This document shows, one piece after another, positions 24,733-34,510 of a DNA stretch of 64,000 nt. This DNA is from CAIWHR01 sp963734085 (lineage in GTDB: Bacteria; Pseudomonadota; Gammaproteobacteria; Burkholderiales; Casimicrobiaceae): positions 83,314 through 147,313 of the forward strand of contig CAVTFT010000020.1 of the NCBI GenBank assembly GCA_963734085.1, written 5' to 3'. Position numbers and translations under genes: made by a program. The notes under the pieces were generated by a model. The model did not search any database. It saw only the letters and a program-made list of their open reading frames with translations, and had not been told where the DNA came from. Each line of letters opens with the position of its first letter. Positions within the stretch are counted from its first letter, which is position 1.

Positions 24733-24971
24733 TCAGCCTTCAGTCAGAGTTAGCAAGATATGGGCGTACCAGGCACAGTTCGCCCCAGTGCTTCGTCGAT
24801 GTTCAGGTCGCGCGTTCCTACATCGATTACCGCGGAGTGCACGCCGAGGAGTATCCACGGCAGGTCGCTGTGCATCGGTTCTGGTTCCTTAGCGCGCATC
24901 ACGACGGGCGCGCCACTTGTGCCGAAAAACCCGGGCAGGTCATGGGCGATTTCGTGCAGCATGGATTCCAT
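24733..24971 (-). pseudogene. Frameshifted C-terminal fragment of a trypsin-like serine peptidase
   Basis: From 24971 the minus strand reads ...LPGFFGTSGAPVVM..., the nucleophile Ser motif GTSGAPV of trypsin-like peptidases, and then DLPWILLGVHSAVIDVG, the usual strand after it. Near 24790 the frame runs out, but the adjacent frame continues as NCAWYAHILLTLTEG to a TGA at 24733, which fits the end of such domains. The His and Asp parts of the catalytic triad are absent upstream. So it is a 5'-truncated and frameshifted remnant. Confidence 0.45.
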
Positions 24972-25011
24972 CTGACGCCCTCGCTGTCGTAAAGGAGTCT
25001 CCGGCGCTTGC

Positions 25012-25707
25012 CTATCGTGTCGCTTTGGCGACCTCGGCCAGCAGCGCAGTAGATTTCGGACTTGCCGCGGTCCTCCGGATCAGGATATCCGGCGGCAATA
25101 CGTTGGTCCTGCCGTAATAGGCGTCGTTCCACGGAATATTGGTATTCACGACGGTGCCGTCGAGGTTGACCCCGCCGTAGACGCCTTTCGCCCGCGTGAA
25201 AGTGATGAGGTCGGCCGTCACGGTCGATTTCGCGCCCGCGCCGACCGGACCCGCTGCAATGCTCGCGTCGCCGCCCATCTTGAAGCTGGTCGACAGCAGC
25301 GAATTCAAACCCTTGTCCGTCATCACAACGATGATCGCTTCGGAAACTTCGATGCCCGCCTGAAAGCCGACGCTGGCGGTCCCGAGGTCATAGAATGCCG
25401 GCCCTACCCAAGTCCGCCCATCGCGTGCAACGAGCACGGCACGGCCGCCGGACCCGCCGAAGATGAAGCCTGCCTTCACAAGCTGCGGGGCGATCATGAC
25501 CGCCTTCGCTCGATTGAGGTTCTCCTGGATCCACGTCTGGTCCGGATCGCGGAGGAAATTGCTGAGCGTTGTCCGAGCGTCGGCCACCAGAGTGTCCGGC
25601 TCGGACGTGGAAACGGGCTGCGAAGCGCATCCGGCCAGCGTTCCAACAAGGAGAACGACCAACGCAGAACGGCGCCAGTAGCTTGGTAGGACGCTGAATC
25701 GTTTCAT
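25012..25707 (-). CDS. SYLF-domain (YSC84-related) lipoprotein
   Basis: A 231-residue protein with a signal peptide ending in lipobox LAGC (LVGTLAGCASQPV). The SYLF/Ysc84 domain is seen as AKAVMIAPQLVKAGFIFGGSGG, GRTWVGPAFYDLGTASVGFQ, a middle VMTDKGLNSLL and KGVYGGVNLDGTVV. In bacteria this family is lipid-binding and often exported. It is single and ends near the trypsin remnant. Confidence 0.88.
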   Translation of the reverse strand: MKRFSVLPSYWRRSALVVLLVGTLAGCASQPVSTSEPDTLVADARTTLSNFLRDPDQTWIQENLNRAKAVMIAPQLVKAGFIFGGSGGRAVLVARDGRTWVGPAFYDLGTASVGFQAGIEVSEAIIVVMTDKGLNSLLSTSFKMGGDASIAAGPVGAGAKSTVTADLITFTRAKGVYGGVNLDGTVVNTNIPWNDAYYGRTNVLPPDILIRRTAASPKSTALLAEVAKATR

Positions 25708-25978
25708 CGTGACTCCTCATAGCATCAAGGTGGTTGAAGTCCGGCCCACCGCACCGCCGGGGGAAGCAAAGATCGTCCTGGCTTCGATTCGCTGTAAGGG
25801 GCGGAACAGCGAGCGAGCTAATCGTGCGCCGTCCCGCCAATGATGTCGACCTGGATTACAAACGGTGTACCCCGAACTCCTCGTTGCAGACGTAATCGCT
25901 TGAAAAGGCGAAAGTTTGCGCTCCTGGCATGAGCCGTGCATCCGCCAATGCACAAATAAGCGACCTCGGAAACCTAAT

Positions 25979-26626
25979 ATGCTCGAGATAAACCTTCAGG
26001 CCATCCGCTCGTGGTTCCGGCGTCTGTTGATGATCGCGCCCGTCGCTGCTCTGCTCATCGCGGCTTCGGCTGAGGCGGGCTTGATCATAAGTGTGGGAAA
26101 TGTATTCGCGGATTCTCCCTCGTCGGGCAACACGCTCGAGGTCAACCTGACCAACACGGGCCCCGTATCCATCTCGCTCGCTGGCTTCTCGTTCGAGATC
26201 GAGGTCACGGACCCGCACATCACGTTCACGTCGGCCACCAACGGCACGGGTGCGGCGTACGTCTTTGCGGGCAACTCGCTGTTGGGCCCGACAATTAGCA
26301 CCTCGCTGCCCGGCCAAATTTTGGATGCGTCGGATCTTTGGGGCGGCGCCGGGGGCGCTACGATTGCCGCGGGCGCCACGGTGGGCCTGGGTCATGTGTT
26401 CTTCGACGTTTCGGCGGGACATTCGCAGGGACTGGTGACCGTAATGCTGTCGCCGTTCCCCGCTACCAGCCTGTCTGATCCTAACGGCGGCAACATCAGC
26501 ATCGACACGTTGACCAACGGCTCGATCACGATCGCGACCTCTTCAGTTCCTGAGCCTTCAGCGCTGGCGCTAGCGCTCCTTGGATTGGCGGCGCTGGCCT
26601 CGATTAGGAAGGGCTTCTGGCGGTAG
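25979..26626 (+). CDS. PEP-CTERM exosortase-target protein
   Basis: A 215-residue secreted protein with a signal segment (LLMIAPVAALLIAASAEA) and a beta-rich body resembling cohesin-like or Ig-like folds (NTLEVNLTNTGPVSISLAG). It ends in the sorting signal VPEPSALALALLGLAALA followed by a basic tail SIRKGFWR, the PEP-CTERM arrangement recognised by exosortase and linked to exopolysaccharide. The exosortase itself is outside the window. A second such protein is at 32425-33021. Confidence 0.85.
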   Translation: MLEINLQAIRSWFRRLLMIAPVAALLIAASAEAGLIISVGNVFADSPSSGNTLEVNLTNTGPVSISLAGFSFEIEVTDPHITFTSATNGTGAAYVFAGNSLLGPTISTSLPGQILDASDLWGGAGGATIAAGATVGLGHVFFDVSAGHSQGLVTVMLSPFPATSLSDPNGGNISIDTLTNGSITIATSSVPEPSALALALLGLAALASIRKGFWR

Positions 26627-26748
26627 CACTTAGAGCGCGGAGCGACTGGAGAAGCAGGAATCACGCTTAATTGGTATGCCCGGGCAATTGCTGCGGATTG
26701 GCGGTTCGAGCGACACGCCGCAAGCTGAACTGATCGCAAGGTAAAAGA

Positions 26749-26940
26749 ATGGAACAGGACACGTCGCTTCGACAAAATGCTCCGAAAATGCGGTGGGCGC
26801 GGAGGCAACCGCATGGAAACCGCCATAGCGAATGGCGCTCGAGGCGAGACCATGCACGATCACAGCCACGCGATGATTACGAAGCCCAGTGTCAGCGGGC
26901 AATTGCCGCTTTAGTTGCACGCTTGCACCACACTTATTGA
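26749..26940 (+). CDS. Small HGNxHxEWRSRR-motif protein, second family member
   Basis: A 63-residue protein with WARRQPHGNRHSEWRSRR in the middle, an acidic stretch DDYEAQCQRAI and a LVARLHHTY end. AAGG lies nine bases upstream of the ATG. It shares about half its residues with the protein at 6762-6947, including the conserved block at the DNA level. It stands alone, with no micro-operon here. Function unknown. Confidence 0.6.
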   Translation: MEQDTSLRQNAPKMRWARRQPHGNRHSEWRSRRDHARSQPRDDYEAQCQRAIAALVARLHHTY

Positions 26941-27262
26941 GCTTCGCCGCAAGCGGTAACTGATTTCCGCGCCAGCATCGGCGCTCGGAACCGTCATGCA
27001 ACAGGGTGTCGCTTGCCACGCTGCCTACCGATTGCATTAGTCAATCCGTAAATGCGGCGCGAGATCGCAGTGTCCGTGCCCGATGGAGCCGCTAGCGTTT
27101 TCAGGCGAGCCATTCCTTTGAGCGGCCGCTTCCGCGCAAATTTGGAGGTGACACTAGCCGCCTGGAGTTGGCCGAACCAGGACCTTCGCGATCCACTGTG
27201 ATCGATCTCCTGATGTTTCTTCGACGGCAATGCCGTCCAAGGAAATCGGGGTAATCGCTACG
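26941..27262. other. Gene-free stretch
   Basis: No gene, repeat or terminator supported between the small gene and the GH13 gene's 3' end. Confidence 0.4.
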
Positions 27263-29149
27263 CTAGCGGAAGATGACGAACCCAGCCGGTGGTACGGTAA
27301 GCTTCACGGCTCTGCCGTTTACGGGCTCGACCGACAAGGCCTGACCGATCTGTGCGGAGTCACCGGAGTAGATGCACCGCAGCGTATCGCCGGGCTTGTG
27401 GAGTGAAGCGTCGATCGTGAGCCACGCCGATCGCGGATTGTCCATATCGGTATTGATGGCCAGTACGGCCTCCTGATCATCGAGAAGTCGCGACCAGGCT
27501 ACTACGCCGAGGATCTGCCCGCCGAGCATCACCGGTAAGCCGAAACTGATCCCGTCTCCCGAAATCGGACGCAGATACTGGCGTCCCCGCGTGTAGATGC
27601 GATCGGTGTTGCGTATGTGCAGGATCTTCTGAAGTTCGATGTAGACCGGGCTGTTCTCGTCGAAGAAGTGCCTCGCGCGGCTGGCGAACGAACCGAACTC
27701 GCCACCGAACATCGACTCCCGGATGTACCTGTCGGCTCCATCGCCAGTGCCGTGGCCGTCGAATGACTGTTCCGTTCCGTAGTAGATGCACGGAATGCCC
27801 AACGTCATCACATTGACGGCGAGCGCGTTCAGTACGGCCTTCGCCCGCGCTTTATCAGCACAGAACCGGGCCTTGTCCTGCCCCTTACTGATCTGGTCGT
27901 GGTCGTTGAAGACCGTGACGACCTTGTTCCGGAACCAGGTGTGCGAGCCTTGGCCGACGAGCTCGGAGTTACGAAACAGGTCGAAGTAATCAGCTGGGTT
28001 ACGGAGCCCCTTGGCCAGGAATTCGAGCTTGTCCGGGATATCGTCGATCCCCAGAGCGGCGTCGAGGCCAGTGATGCCCAGAGTGTCGAAGGCATTGGCT
28101 CTCCCGCCGGTGATCTCGGCGATCAGGTAAAAGTTGTCCTTGCCGATCCGCGCTGCGAACTCGTGCATGGCCGACGCCAACAGCCGACTCGCCCCCGGGT
28201 CCATGTGCTTGACGGTGTCCACGCGGTAGCCATCCAGGTCGGCGAACGCCATCCAGTACTTGTAGACATCGAGCTGGCGCATAAACGCCTCGGATGGCTG
28301 GTAGGCATCGACAGTCCCCACCCCCTGGTGCACGTCCTTCAGGTCGAAGAAATCGCCCTCGCGATACTCGGGATCGAAATCGAAGTTGCTGATGTGACCC
28401 TTGCGGGTAAACGTCGCCGGGTCCTGGAACTCGACCGGCCAGATCGCGTCATCAGGCCCGGGAAAGGCCGCAGGTTTTGACGGGTCGGTCCGGACGAAGG
28501 GAAGGCTGGCACTTCCGTGGCTGTTGTTGAACCCACCAACGTCGTAGAGGCTGCCGTCCCATCTCGGGTCGAGAAACTGGTGGCCGCTCTGGTCTGTGTT
28601 GAGGTAGCGGTTTGCGTTGTAGGTGAAGACGTCGCCGGTGTGGTTGAGGATGATATCGAGGATTACTCGCATGCCTTGGGCGTGCGCGGTGTCCACCAAC
28701 TGCTTGAGCTCATCGGCTGTGCCAAACCGAGGGTTGACTTGAAGGTAATCCTGGATCCCATAGCCGTGGTAGGTCTCCTGAAAGGCGACTTGCTTGAAAA
28801 TAGGGCTAAGCCAGATGGCCGTCACGCCCATCCGTCTGAGGTAACCGAGTTTGCTGGTTACGCCGGCAAGCGTGCCACCCACGTAGCGGCCGCCGGCGTC
28901 GCGCCAGCGGGCGGCGTCAGCCTCAGTCCGTACCGCGTTGAGGGCATCAGCGGGTCGAAAGAGTGGGGTCGTGCCCGTGCCGATGACGTTGCCATTCAGG
29001 TCGCGGTATCCCTTTTCCTTGTCATCCGAGAAACGATCGACCAGCAAGAAATACAGCACCTGGTCTTCCCAGGCGGTCGGCGAGGGGAAGAAGCGCTTCG
29101 CTGTCAGCAGAGAAGCAACGTCGATTTCCGCAAGACTCTTTTCAGCCAT
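27263..29149 (-). CDS. GH13 family alpha-glucan-active enzyme
   Basis: A 628-residue enzyme without a signal peptide, so probably cytoplasmic. The (beta/alpha)8 barrel shows GH13 region I DIILNH (165-170), region II GYRVDTVKHM with nucleophile Asp311, region III with acid/base Glu345 (LIAEITG) and region IV FNDHDQ with the stabiliser Asp418. A C-terminal beta domain follows (SAWLTIDASLHKPGD). It may be an alpha-amylase, maltogenic or neopullulanase-type enzyme; the subfamily cannot be fixed. Single gene, with no maltose operon around it. Confidence 0.9.
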   Translation of the reverse strand: MAEKSLAEIDVASLLTAKRFFPSPTAWEDQVLYFLLVDRFSDDKEKGYRDLNGNVIGTGTTPLFRPADALNAVRTEADAARWRDAGGRYVGGTLAGVTSKLGYLRRMGVTAIWLSPIFKQVAFQETYHGYGIQDYLQVNPRFGTADELKQLVDTAHAQGMRVILDIILNHTGDVFTYNANRYLNTDQSGHQFLDPRWDGSLYDVGGFNNSHGSASLPFVRTDPSKPAAFPGPDDAIWPVEFQDPATFTRKGHISNFDFDPEYREGDFFDLKDVHQGVGTVDAYQPSEAFMRQLDVYKYWMAFADLDGYRVDTVKHMDPGASRLLASAMHEFAARIGKDNFYLIAEITGGRANAFDTLGITGLDAALGIDDIPDKLEFLAKGLRNPADYFDLFRNSELVGQGSHTWFRNKVVTVFNDHDQISKGQDKARFCADKARAKAVLNALAVNVMTLGIPCIYYGTEQSFDGHGTGDGADRYIRESMFGGEFGSFASRARHFFDENSPVYIELQKILHIRNTDRIYTRGRQYLRPISGDGISFGLPVMLGGQILGVVAWSRLLDDQEAVLAINTDMDNPRSAWLTIDASLHKPGDTLRCIYSGDSAQIGQALSVEPVNGRAVKLTVPPAGFVIFR

Positions 29150-29640
29150 ATGAGAACCTCCACGTGATTCGCAAATGCCGAGTACCGTAACCCTACCCCC
29201 GTTGCGCGAACTAGGGGAGATCCAACCAAACGCGCCAAGGATTTTGGATCTTTGATATTAGTCGACAGGCGATCCAGCGCCGAAGAACGCGACTGCACAC
29301 TGTGCAGGGTCAGATCCGGGTCGAGGGGGTAGGATTTAGAGCGCTCCCGGGCAGACTCCGGGCAACAGGCAGCGATAAGTAGTTGGCCGAGTACCCGGCG
29401 GCGGCGAGGGATCGGCAAACCGACCCACAACAGAAATAGCGACCACCCGAAAGCGGCCGTGCGTAGACCCTGAAAGCAGACGTATCAAGCGAGGTCAACG
29501 CTGATAGTCAACGGCCGCGCGTCAGACTGAAATGTTGCCGGTCGCTGGCGATCGGGCGTCGATTCCAACATGAGCACGCGAATCGTTGTAAATTGACCCA
29601 GCGTTTGCCGTAAGGGACCATAGCGACAGGATCATTTTCG
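29150..29640. other. Intergenic region between the GH13 and cyclase-regulator genes
   Basis: No gene supported. It contains the 13-bp perfect palindrome TGCACACTGTGCA at 29294-29306, a possible operator. The divergent genes on either side would both be reached from here. Confidence 0.45.
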
Positions 29641-32334
29641 TTGAGGATTGCCGTGGATTCCGGTGGCCGCAGCGGCGCCATCACATTTCTCTTTACCGAC
29701 ATCGAGAGCAGCAGCAAGCTCTGGGAGACCGAGCCGGTGCGTATGGCTGAGGCTCTCTCGCGCCACGACCGACTCTGCCGCGCGGTCGTCGAGGGTCGTG
29801 GCGGCCGATTGGTGAAGATGATTGGGGATGGGCTGCACGCCGTGTTCGACGATCCCGCCAGCGCAATGGTGGCCGCAGTCGACTTGCAGCGCGGGATGGG
29901 CGCCATCGGCACCGACTGCGGTATTCCGTTGAAGATGCGGTGCGGCCTGCACGCTGGCATCGCCGAAGAGCGCGACAGCGACTACTTCGGCAGCACAGTC
30001 AACCGTGCCGCGCGCATCATGGGTGCTGCGCACGGAGGCCAGGTGTTGCTGTCCCAGGTCGTCGTCATTCTTGCGAGAGATCGCTTCCCCGCCGGCACCG
30101 ACGTTCTGCACCTTGGTCGTTTGCGACTGCGCGACCTCGCGGCCCCCGAAGATGTGTGGCAACTGCTTCACGCCGATCTGCCGCGCACCTTTCCGGCGCT
30201 GCGCTCGCTCGACTCGACGCCCAACAGCCTCCCGCAACAACTGACGAGCTTCATCGGCCGCGAGAACGATCTCGCCGAGTACGCGCAGCTCCTCGGGCAG
30301 ACCCGACTCCTGACGCTGACCGGGATCGGAGGCTGCGGCAAGACGCGACTGGCGATAAAGCTCTCTGAAGCTATGCTGCCGGCCTTTGCCGATGGCGTGT
30401 GCTACGTCGATCTCGCTCCGATCGGCGAGCCGGAGCGCGTGGCGCTTTGCGTCGCGACCGCGTTCGGCATGCGCGAAGAAAGCGACAGGCCGATCGAAGA
30501 TACGTTGATCCGGCATCTCGCTGACCGGCACCTGTTGCTGGTGCTCGACAACTGCGAGCATCTGCTTGCCGCCTGCGCCGCGCTCGCGGAGCGGCTGCTG
30601 CTCGCCACCGCGAAGCTCGAGGTGCTGGCCACCAGCCGCGAAGGGTTCGGCATTGCCGGGGAGCGCGTCGTCCCGGTGCGCTCGCTCTCGCTACCTTCGC
30701 GAGTGACGGAAGATGTGCAGGCGTTGCTGGCTTCCGAGTCGGTGCGGCTTTTTGTCGGCCGCGCTAAGGAGGTTGCGCCGGAATTCGCTCTCTCGCCCGG
30801 CAATGCCGATGCGATCGTCGAGATCTGCCGCCGCCTCGACGGGATTCCGCTGGCGCTGGAACTCGCCGCCGCGCGAGCGAAGCTTCTGTCGATCGAGCAG
30901 ATTCGCGCCAAGCTGAACGACCGCTTTCGCTTGCTGACCGGCAGCTCACGCGCGATGTCGCGCCACCAGACGTTGCTCGCAACGCTGCAATGGAGCTACG
31001 AGCACGTGACGCCGGACGAGCAGCGGTGGCTGCGCCGTCTTTCCGTCTTCGTCGGCGGATGGACGCTGGAGGCCGCGGCGGCGATCGTGAGCGACGAGCA
31101 GGACGAGGTCGCGGCGCTGGAGCGACTCGGCCGGCTGGTCGATCAATCGCTCGTGCTGGTCGACCGCGCCGATGCAGACGAGCCGCGCTATCGCATGCTG
31201 GAGACTGTGCGGCAATATGCACAGGATCGATTGAGCGAATCCGGCGAAACTGTTGCCGTGCGCGAGCGACATCTTGCCTACTTCGTCGCGTTCGCGAAAC
31301 ACGCGCACCCTCAATTCTTCACCCGCGAGGCGAACCGCTGGTACCGGCGTTTCGACCGCGAGCTGTCGAATCTGCTGGCGGCGCATGCCTGGTGCGATCG
31401 CGCTAGTGGAGGTGCGACGCTGGGACTCGAACTTGCGGCCAACCTGCGGGTGTACTGGGTCGATCGCGGGCTCTTCGTGCTGGGACAGCAGGTGTTCGAG
31501 GAGGCACTTGCCCGCGCTGGCGCCGAGCGCGCGTCGAGGAGCGCGGTCGGGCGCTGTTCGGCTATCGGGCAGCACCAGAACTTCCACGGCCGCTTCGCGG
31601 ATGCCATCGCGCCCCTCGAGGAAGCCTTGGCGATCGCGCGCGAGCAAGGCGACGACATATACGCCGCAAACTGCCTGGACAAGATCGCGTATGCGCGCGC
31701 CTATCTCGGCGACGTTGCCGGCGCACTCGCCTACGTCGACGAAGAATTGGATCTCCGCAGACGTATGGGCGCAACACAGGAGGCCGCCACCGCTCTGATC
31801 ACGAAGGCGGCCATCTGCCGCATGGGTGCGGACTTCGACGCCGCCGCATCGTGTCTCGAAGAGGCTTTGTCGCTGAGCGATGGCGAGGACCTCGAGGCAC
31901 TGCATGTCATCCGCAGCGACCTCGCGCGCGTGGCGATTGCGCGAGGCCGCCTCGACCAGGCGCGGAGATCGCTGGTCGAGGCGATTCGTATCCTCGGCGA
32001 GGTGGGATCGAGATTCAGGACGATGGTCGCGCTCGATGTCGCGGCGCTGCTCGCGGCGGCCTGCGGCGATTGGCACCGAGCGGCGCGGCTTCAGTGCACC
32101 TTCGACACGACGCTGGACCAGATGGGAGGCGTCCAGAATCCGTACGACGACCGTGTTCTCGCGGAGCTGCGCCGGAAGCCCAAGGCGATGCTGGATGCGG
32201 AGTCGTACGCCGCGGCCTACGAAGCGGGACGTTCGTTATCCCTGGAACAGGCTCTTGCCGAGACGTTGGAGTGGCTGCAGCAAGGCGCCGAAAACGTAGC
32301 TGCCGTCCAACGTCGGGATGCCCAGCGGTCCTGA
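29641..32334 (+). CDS. Class III nucleotide cyclase / NB-ARC-like ATPase / TPR regulator
   Basis: An 897-residue multi-domain protein. Residues 10-185 are a class III adenylate/guanylate cyclase domain: metal Asp20 (FLFTDIESS), Asp63 (IGDGLHAVF), adenine-type Lys59 and NRAAR at 121-125. A P-loop ATPase follows with GIGGCGKT at 228-235, Walker B LLLVLDNCEHLL and a VTPDEQRWLRRLSVF winged-helix-like region; the last 300 residues are TPR-like repeats. Such proteins couple sensing to cyclic-nucleotide output. No DNA-binding domain is seen at the C-terminus. The start may be TTG at 29641 or the in-frame GTG at 29653. Confidence 0.85.
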   Translation: MRIAVDSGGRSGAITFLFTDIESSSKLWETEPVRMAEALSRHDRLCRAVVEGRGGRLVKMIGDGLHAVFDDPASAMVAAVDLQRGMGAIGTDCGIPLKMRCGLHAGIAEERDSDYFGSTVNRAARIMGAAHGGQVLLSQVVVILARDRFPAGTDVLHLGRLRLRDLAAPEDVWQLLHADLPRTFPALRSLDSTPNSLPQQLTSFIGRENDLAEYAQLLGQTRLLTLTGIGGCGKTRLAIKLSEAMLPAFADGVCYVDLAPIGEPERVALCVATAFGMREESDRPIEDTLIRHLADRHLLLVLDNCEHLLAACAALAERLLLATAKLEVLATSREGFGIAGERVVPVRSLSLPSRVTEDVQALLASESVRLFVGRAKEVAPEFALSPGNADAIVEICRRLDGIPLALELAAARAKLLSIEQIRAKLNDRFRLLTGSSRAMSRHQTLLATLQWSYEHVTPDEQRWLRRLSVFVGGWTLEAAAAIVSDEQDEVAALERLGRLVDQSLVLVDRADADEPRYRMLETVRQYAQDRLSESGETVAVRERHLAYFVAFAKHAHPQFFTREANRWYRRFDRELSNLLAAHAWCDRASGGATLGLELAANLRVYWVDRGLFVLGQQVFEEALARAGAERASRSAVGRCSAIGQHQNFHGRFADAIAPLEEALAIAREQGDDIYAANCLDKIAYARAYLGDVAGALAYVDEELDLRRRMGATQEAATALITKAAICRMGADFDAAASCLEEALSLSDGEDLEALHVIRSDLARVAIARGRLDQARRSLVEAIRILGEVGSRFRTMVALDVAALLAAACGDWHRAARLQCTFDTTLDQMGGVQNPYDDRVLAELRRKPKAMLDAESYAAAYEAGRSLSLEQALAETLEWLQQGAENVAAVQRRDAQRS

Positions 32335-32424
32335 GACGTTGGTCCGATCGATCAAGAGCCGAACGATCTAGCTGAACTCCGGGAGGGCAAACCATTCCGG
32401 CGATCCTCGCTCGCCGGAAAGATC

Positions 32425-33021
32425 TCACGTAGCGATGCGACGCGCTCGCAATATTCGGCCGGCACCGAGCAAGGCAATACAAAGCAGGCCGAAGGTGCCC
32501 GGTTCTGATGCGCGAGGGATTGCGCTTGCGGCCCATTCGCCCACGCCGTCCTGCATATAGAAGTCGTAACTGGCATGCCCGCCGCCCAGCAATTGAAAGA
32601 CCGACGTGTAGTCGCCCGGGTTGCCGATCGTCCAGGTTTCGCTTGCTCCACAGGAGAACGGACAGAAGAAGCCCGAATAGAAATCGCCGTAGGATGCCGT
32701 CCCCCAGCCTATATTCGGGAAATCCGGCTGGTCAGGCGCGTAATTGGACTGCGTCGTGACGGGATTGATCGAATCGAAGCCAAAACCCAGGTAGTTGCCG
32801 CCAGCGTAAGAGACCAGACTCGCCGCGACTGTCCCGTCTGGATTGAGGGCGAACGTAATTCGCCCACCCGATGCACTAGGGCTGTTGAACAGAACGGTGA
32901 ATTCGGCGGTGATCGTGTCAGCATTGCTCGGGCCGGCGGCTGCGCAAACACCCAGCGCCAAACCCATCGCTATGCAGCGCATCTGTCGATGCCCGCGGAC
33001 GAACCGCATTGGATAGGACAT
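32425..33021 (-). CDS. PEP-CTERM exosortase-target protein, second
   Basis: A 198-residue secreted protein with a signal peptide (RCIAMGLALGVCAAAGPSNA), a beta-rich body with Gly- and Asn-rich repeats (NYLGFGFDSINP) and a Cys-rich loop (GFFCPFSCGA). It ends with SEPGTFGLLCIALLGAG and a basic tail RILRARR, a PEP-CTERM-like anchor though with SEP rather than PEP. Its sorting would need exosortase from elsewhere in the genome. Confidence 0.75.
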   Translation of the reverse strand: MSYPMRFVRGHRQMRCIAMGLALGVCAAAGPSNADTITAEFTVLFNSPSASGGRITFALNPDGTVAASLVSYAGGNYLGFGFDSINPVTTQSNYAPDQPDFPNIGWGTASYGDFYSGFFCPFSCGASETWTIGNPGDYTSVFQLLGGGHASYDFYMQDGVGEWAASAIPRASEPGTFGLLCIALLGAGRILRARRIAT

Positions 33022-33302
33022 TGAGCCTCCCCGATTATTGTTCGTGACCGCCGAGATGCTCCTGTGCGTCCTCGGCGTGGCGCAATGCGCCTATCTGTCG
33101 GGGTGTGGCGCCAAGGCGGCCTGCTGGCTGGCGCGTGGCGGAATGTAATCAAATTCGTCGGGCACGTCCATAGGCGCCCCAGCCGCCGTCCGTTGCAATC
33201 AGGTCAGCGGTCCGGAGGGGGCGCCGAAAGCAGAAGATTACGGAAGCTGCCAACGCCTACGCAACTTCGATGTGCCCGCGTTCCACGCCGGCCGGAGTCC
33301 CG

Positions 33303-34102
33303 TTAACGAGGGGGATCGGCCTGAAAGTACCGAAACACACCCCGGTACTCCTCCAGCAACACCGGCTCGCGGTAAGAGGACTTGACGCCGATGTTCTCCT
33401 TGTCGTCCAACAGGACCTCGTACAGCCCATTGCGATCCGCGTCGTAGACCGCAACCACCGCTGGGTGGGGCCCTCGACCGCTCAGGCTGTACTCGATGCC
33501 CTCGATACGGACCACGGTCGTCCGATCGAATCGCAGTCCGACCAGCTGTGCTGGCGAGTGCGTCGTGCAGAGCTCGAACGCGATCCCACGCGAAGGGTCG
33601 CTCTCCACATAGACTGATTGAAGGGAAGCGGAACACTCCGGTGGAACGCTGGCCGCGATGATTCGCGCCGCAGTGTCCGGCATGAGCCTGCGAAACGTTG
33701 CGAAGGTCATTCGCTTCAACGGCGCCGATGCGCGGGGTACGTGCGCGCCGGAAAGCGGTGGCGGCGGTGGGTCGAACAACAGACTCGGCATGGCGCGACT
33801 CACGTCGACTCGCCACGGAACGTAACCTGCTTCAAGGAGCGCGCGCTCCGTTTCGGGTACCGGCGTCTTGCGCCAGATCAACTCGGCGTCAAGGTTCCAA
33901 GCACGAGGCCCGCGGTGGCGAACTCGTACAACGATCGGTCGTACCACTGGGTGGGGCCTCGCTTGAATTTCGCCGGAAGCTCGCGGAGTCTGCGTCGCGC
34001 CGCCTCGACCGCCAGACGCTTTGCCTCCTCGTCCACTCCGAGCGCGGCCATCAGGCAGGCAGGCGCGTCGAGGAAGGAAGGACCCTGGCCGCGCGGACCC
34101 AT
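33303..34102 (-). pseudogene. Hypothetical gene broken by a frameshift
   Basis: An ATG at 34102, with GGAG before it, opens a frame MGPRGQGPSFLDAPACLMAA...RSLYEFATAGLVLGT that ends too soon. At that point (near 33895) the neighbouring frame continues as NLDAELIWRKTPVPETERAL and runs to the stop at 33303. The second frame's own ATG gives a nonsense N-terminus. One base change in phase joins them into a protein of about 266 residues. Family unknown; the C-terminal half has a VAVYDADRNGLYEVLLDD stretch like a calcium-binding or FG-GAP-type loop. Confidence 0.6.
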
Positions 34103-34510
34103 CGACGCTCCAAAGCGCGGTCGGCCACGCCGGCTTTCATTGTATGGGAGCGACCCGTCGAAAAAGCGGGCAAATGGTGTCGCCTTTGTGGCGATTTGTG
34201 GCGAACTTCCGATGTCTGCGATTGGCCGATGGCCGGCGCATCAGCGAAGCAGCAAGCCGAATCGCGCAACCAAAGCAAGCGTGTCATCGACGCGCATCAA
34301 GGACAACGGCGGTCCGCGGCGTTCCCGGAATTGCCGGAGTGGGACTGGGTCCTACGGTGCGTGTGCCTTTACCCTACGTCCAAAGCAGGCCGCGTCCGAT
34401 TGATAGGCGTGGGATGAAACGCCAATATTGTGGTGTACGGTTCACGGTCGCTCGCACGTCGCCCGCCGCGGAAATACGTAGACACTCTCTTCAGAGGAGC
34501 CCGTGAGCAA
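34103..34510. other. Gene-free stretch upstream of the AraC gene
   Basis: No gene or repeat supported. It separates the divergent broken gene from the AraC regulator and must hold their promoters. Confidence 0.4.

Noticed and set aside
24714..24992. Plus-strand 92-codon frame over the peptidase remnant
   Set aside because: The minus strand carries a recognisable Ser-motif GTSGAPV and LLGVHS; the plus frame has nothing.
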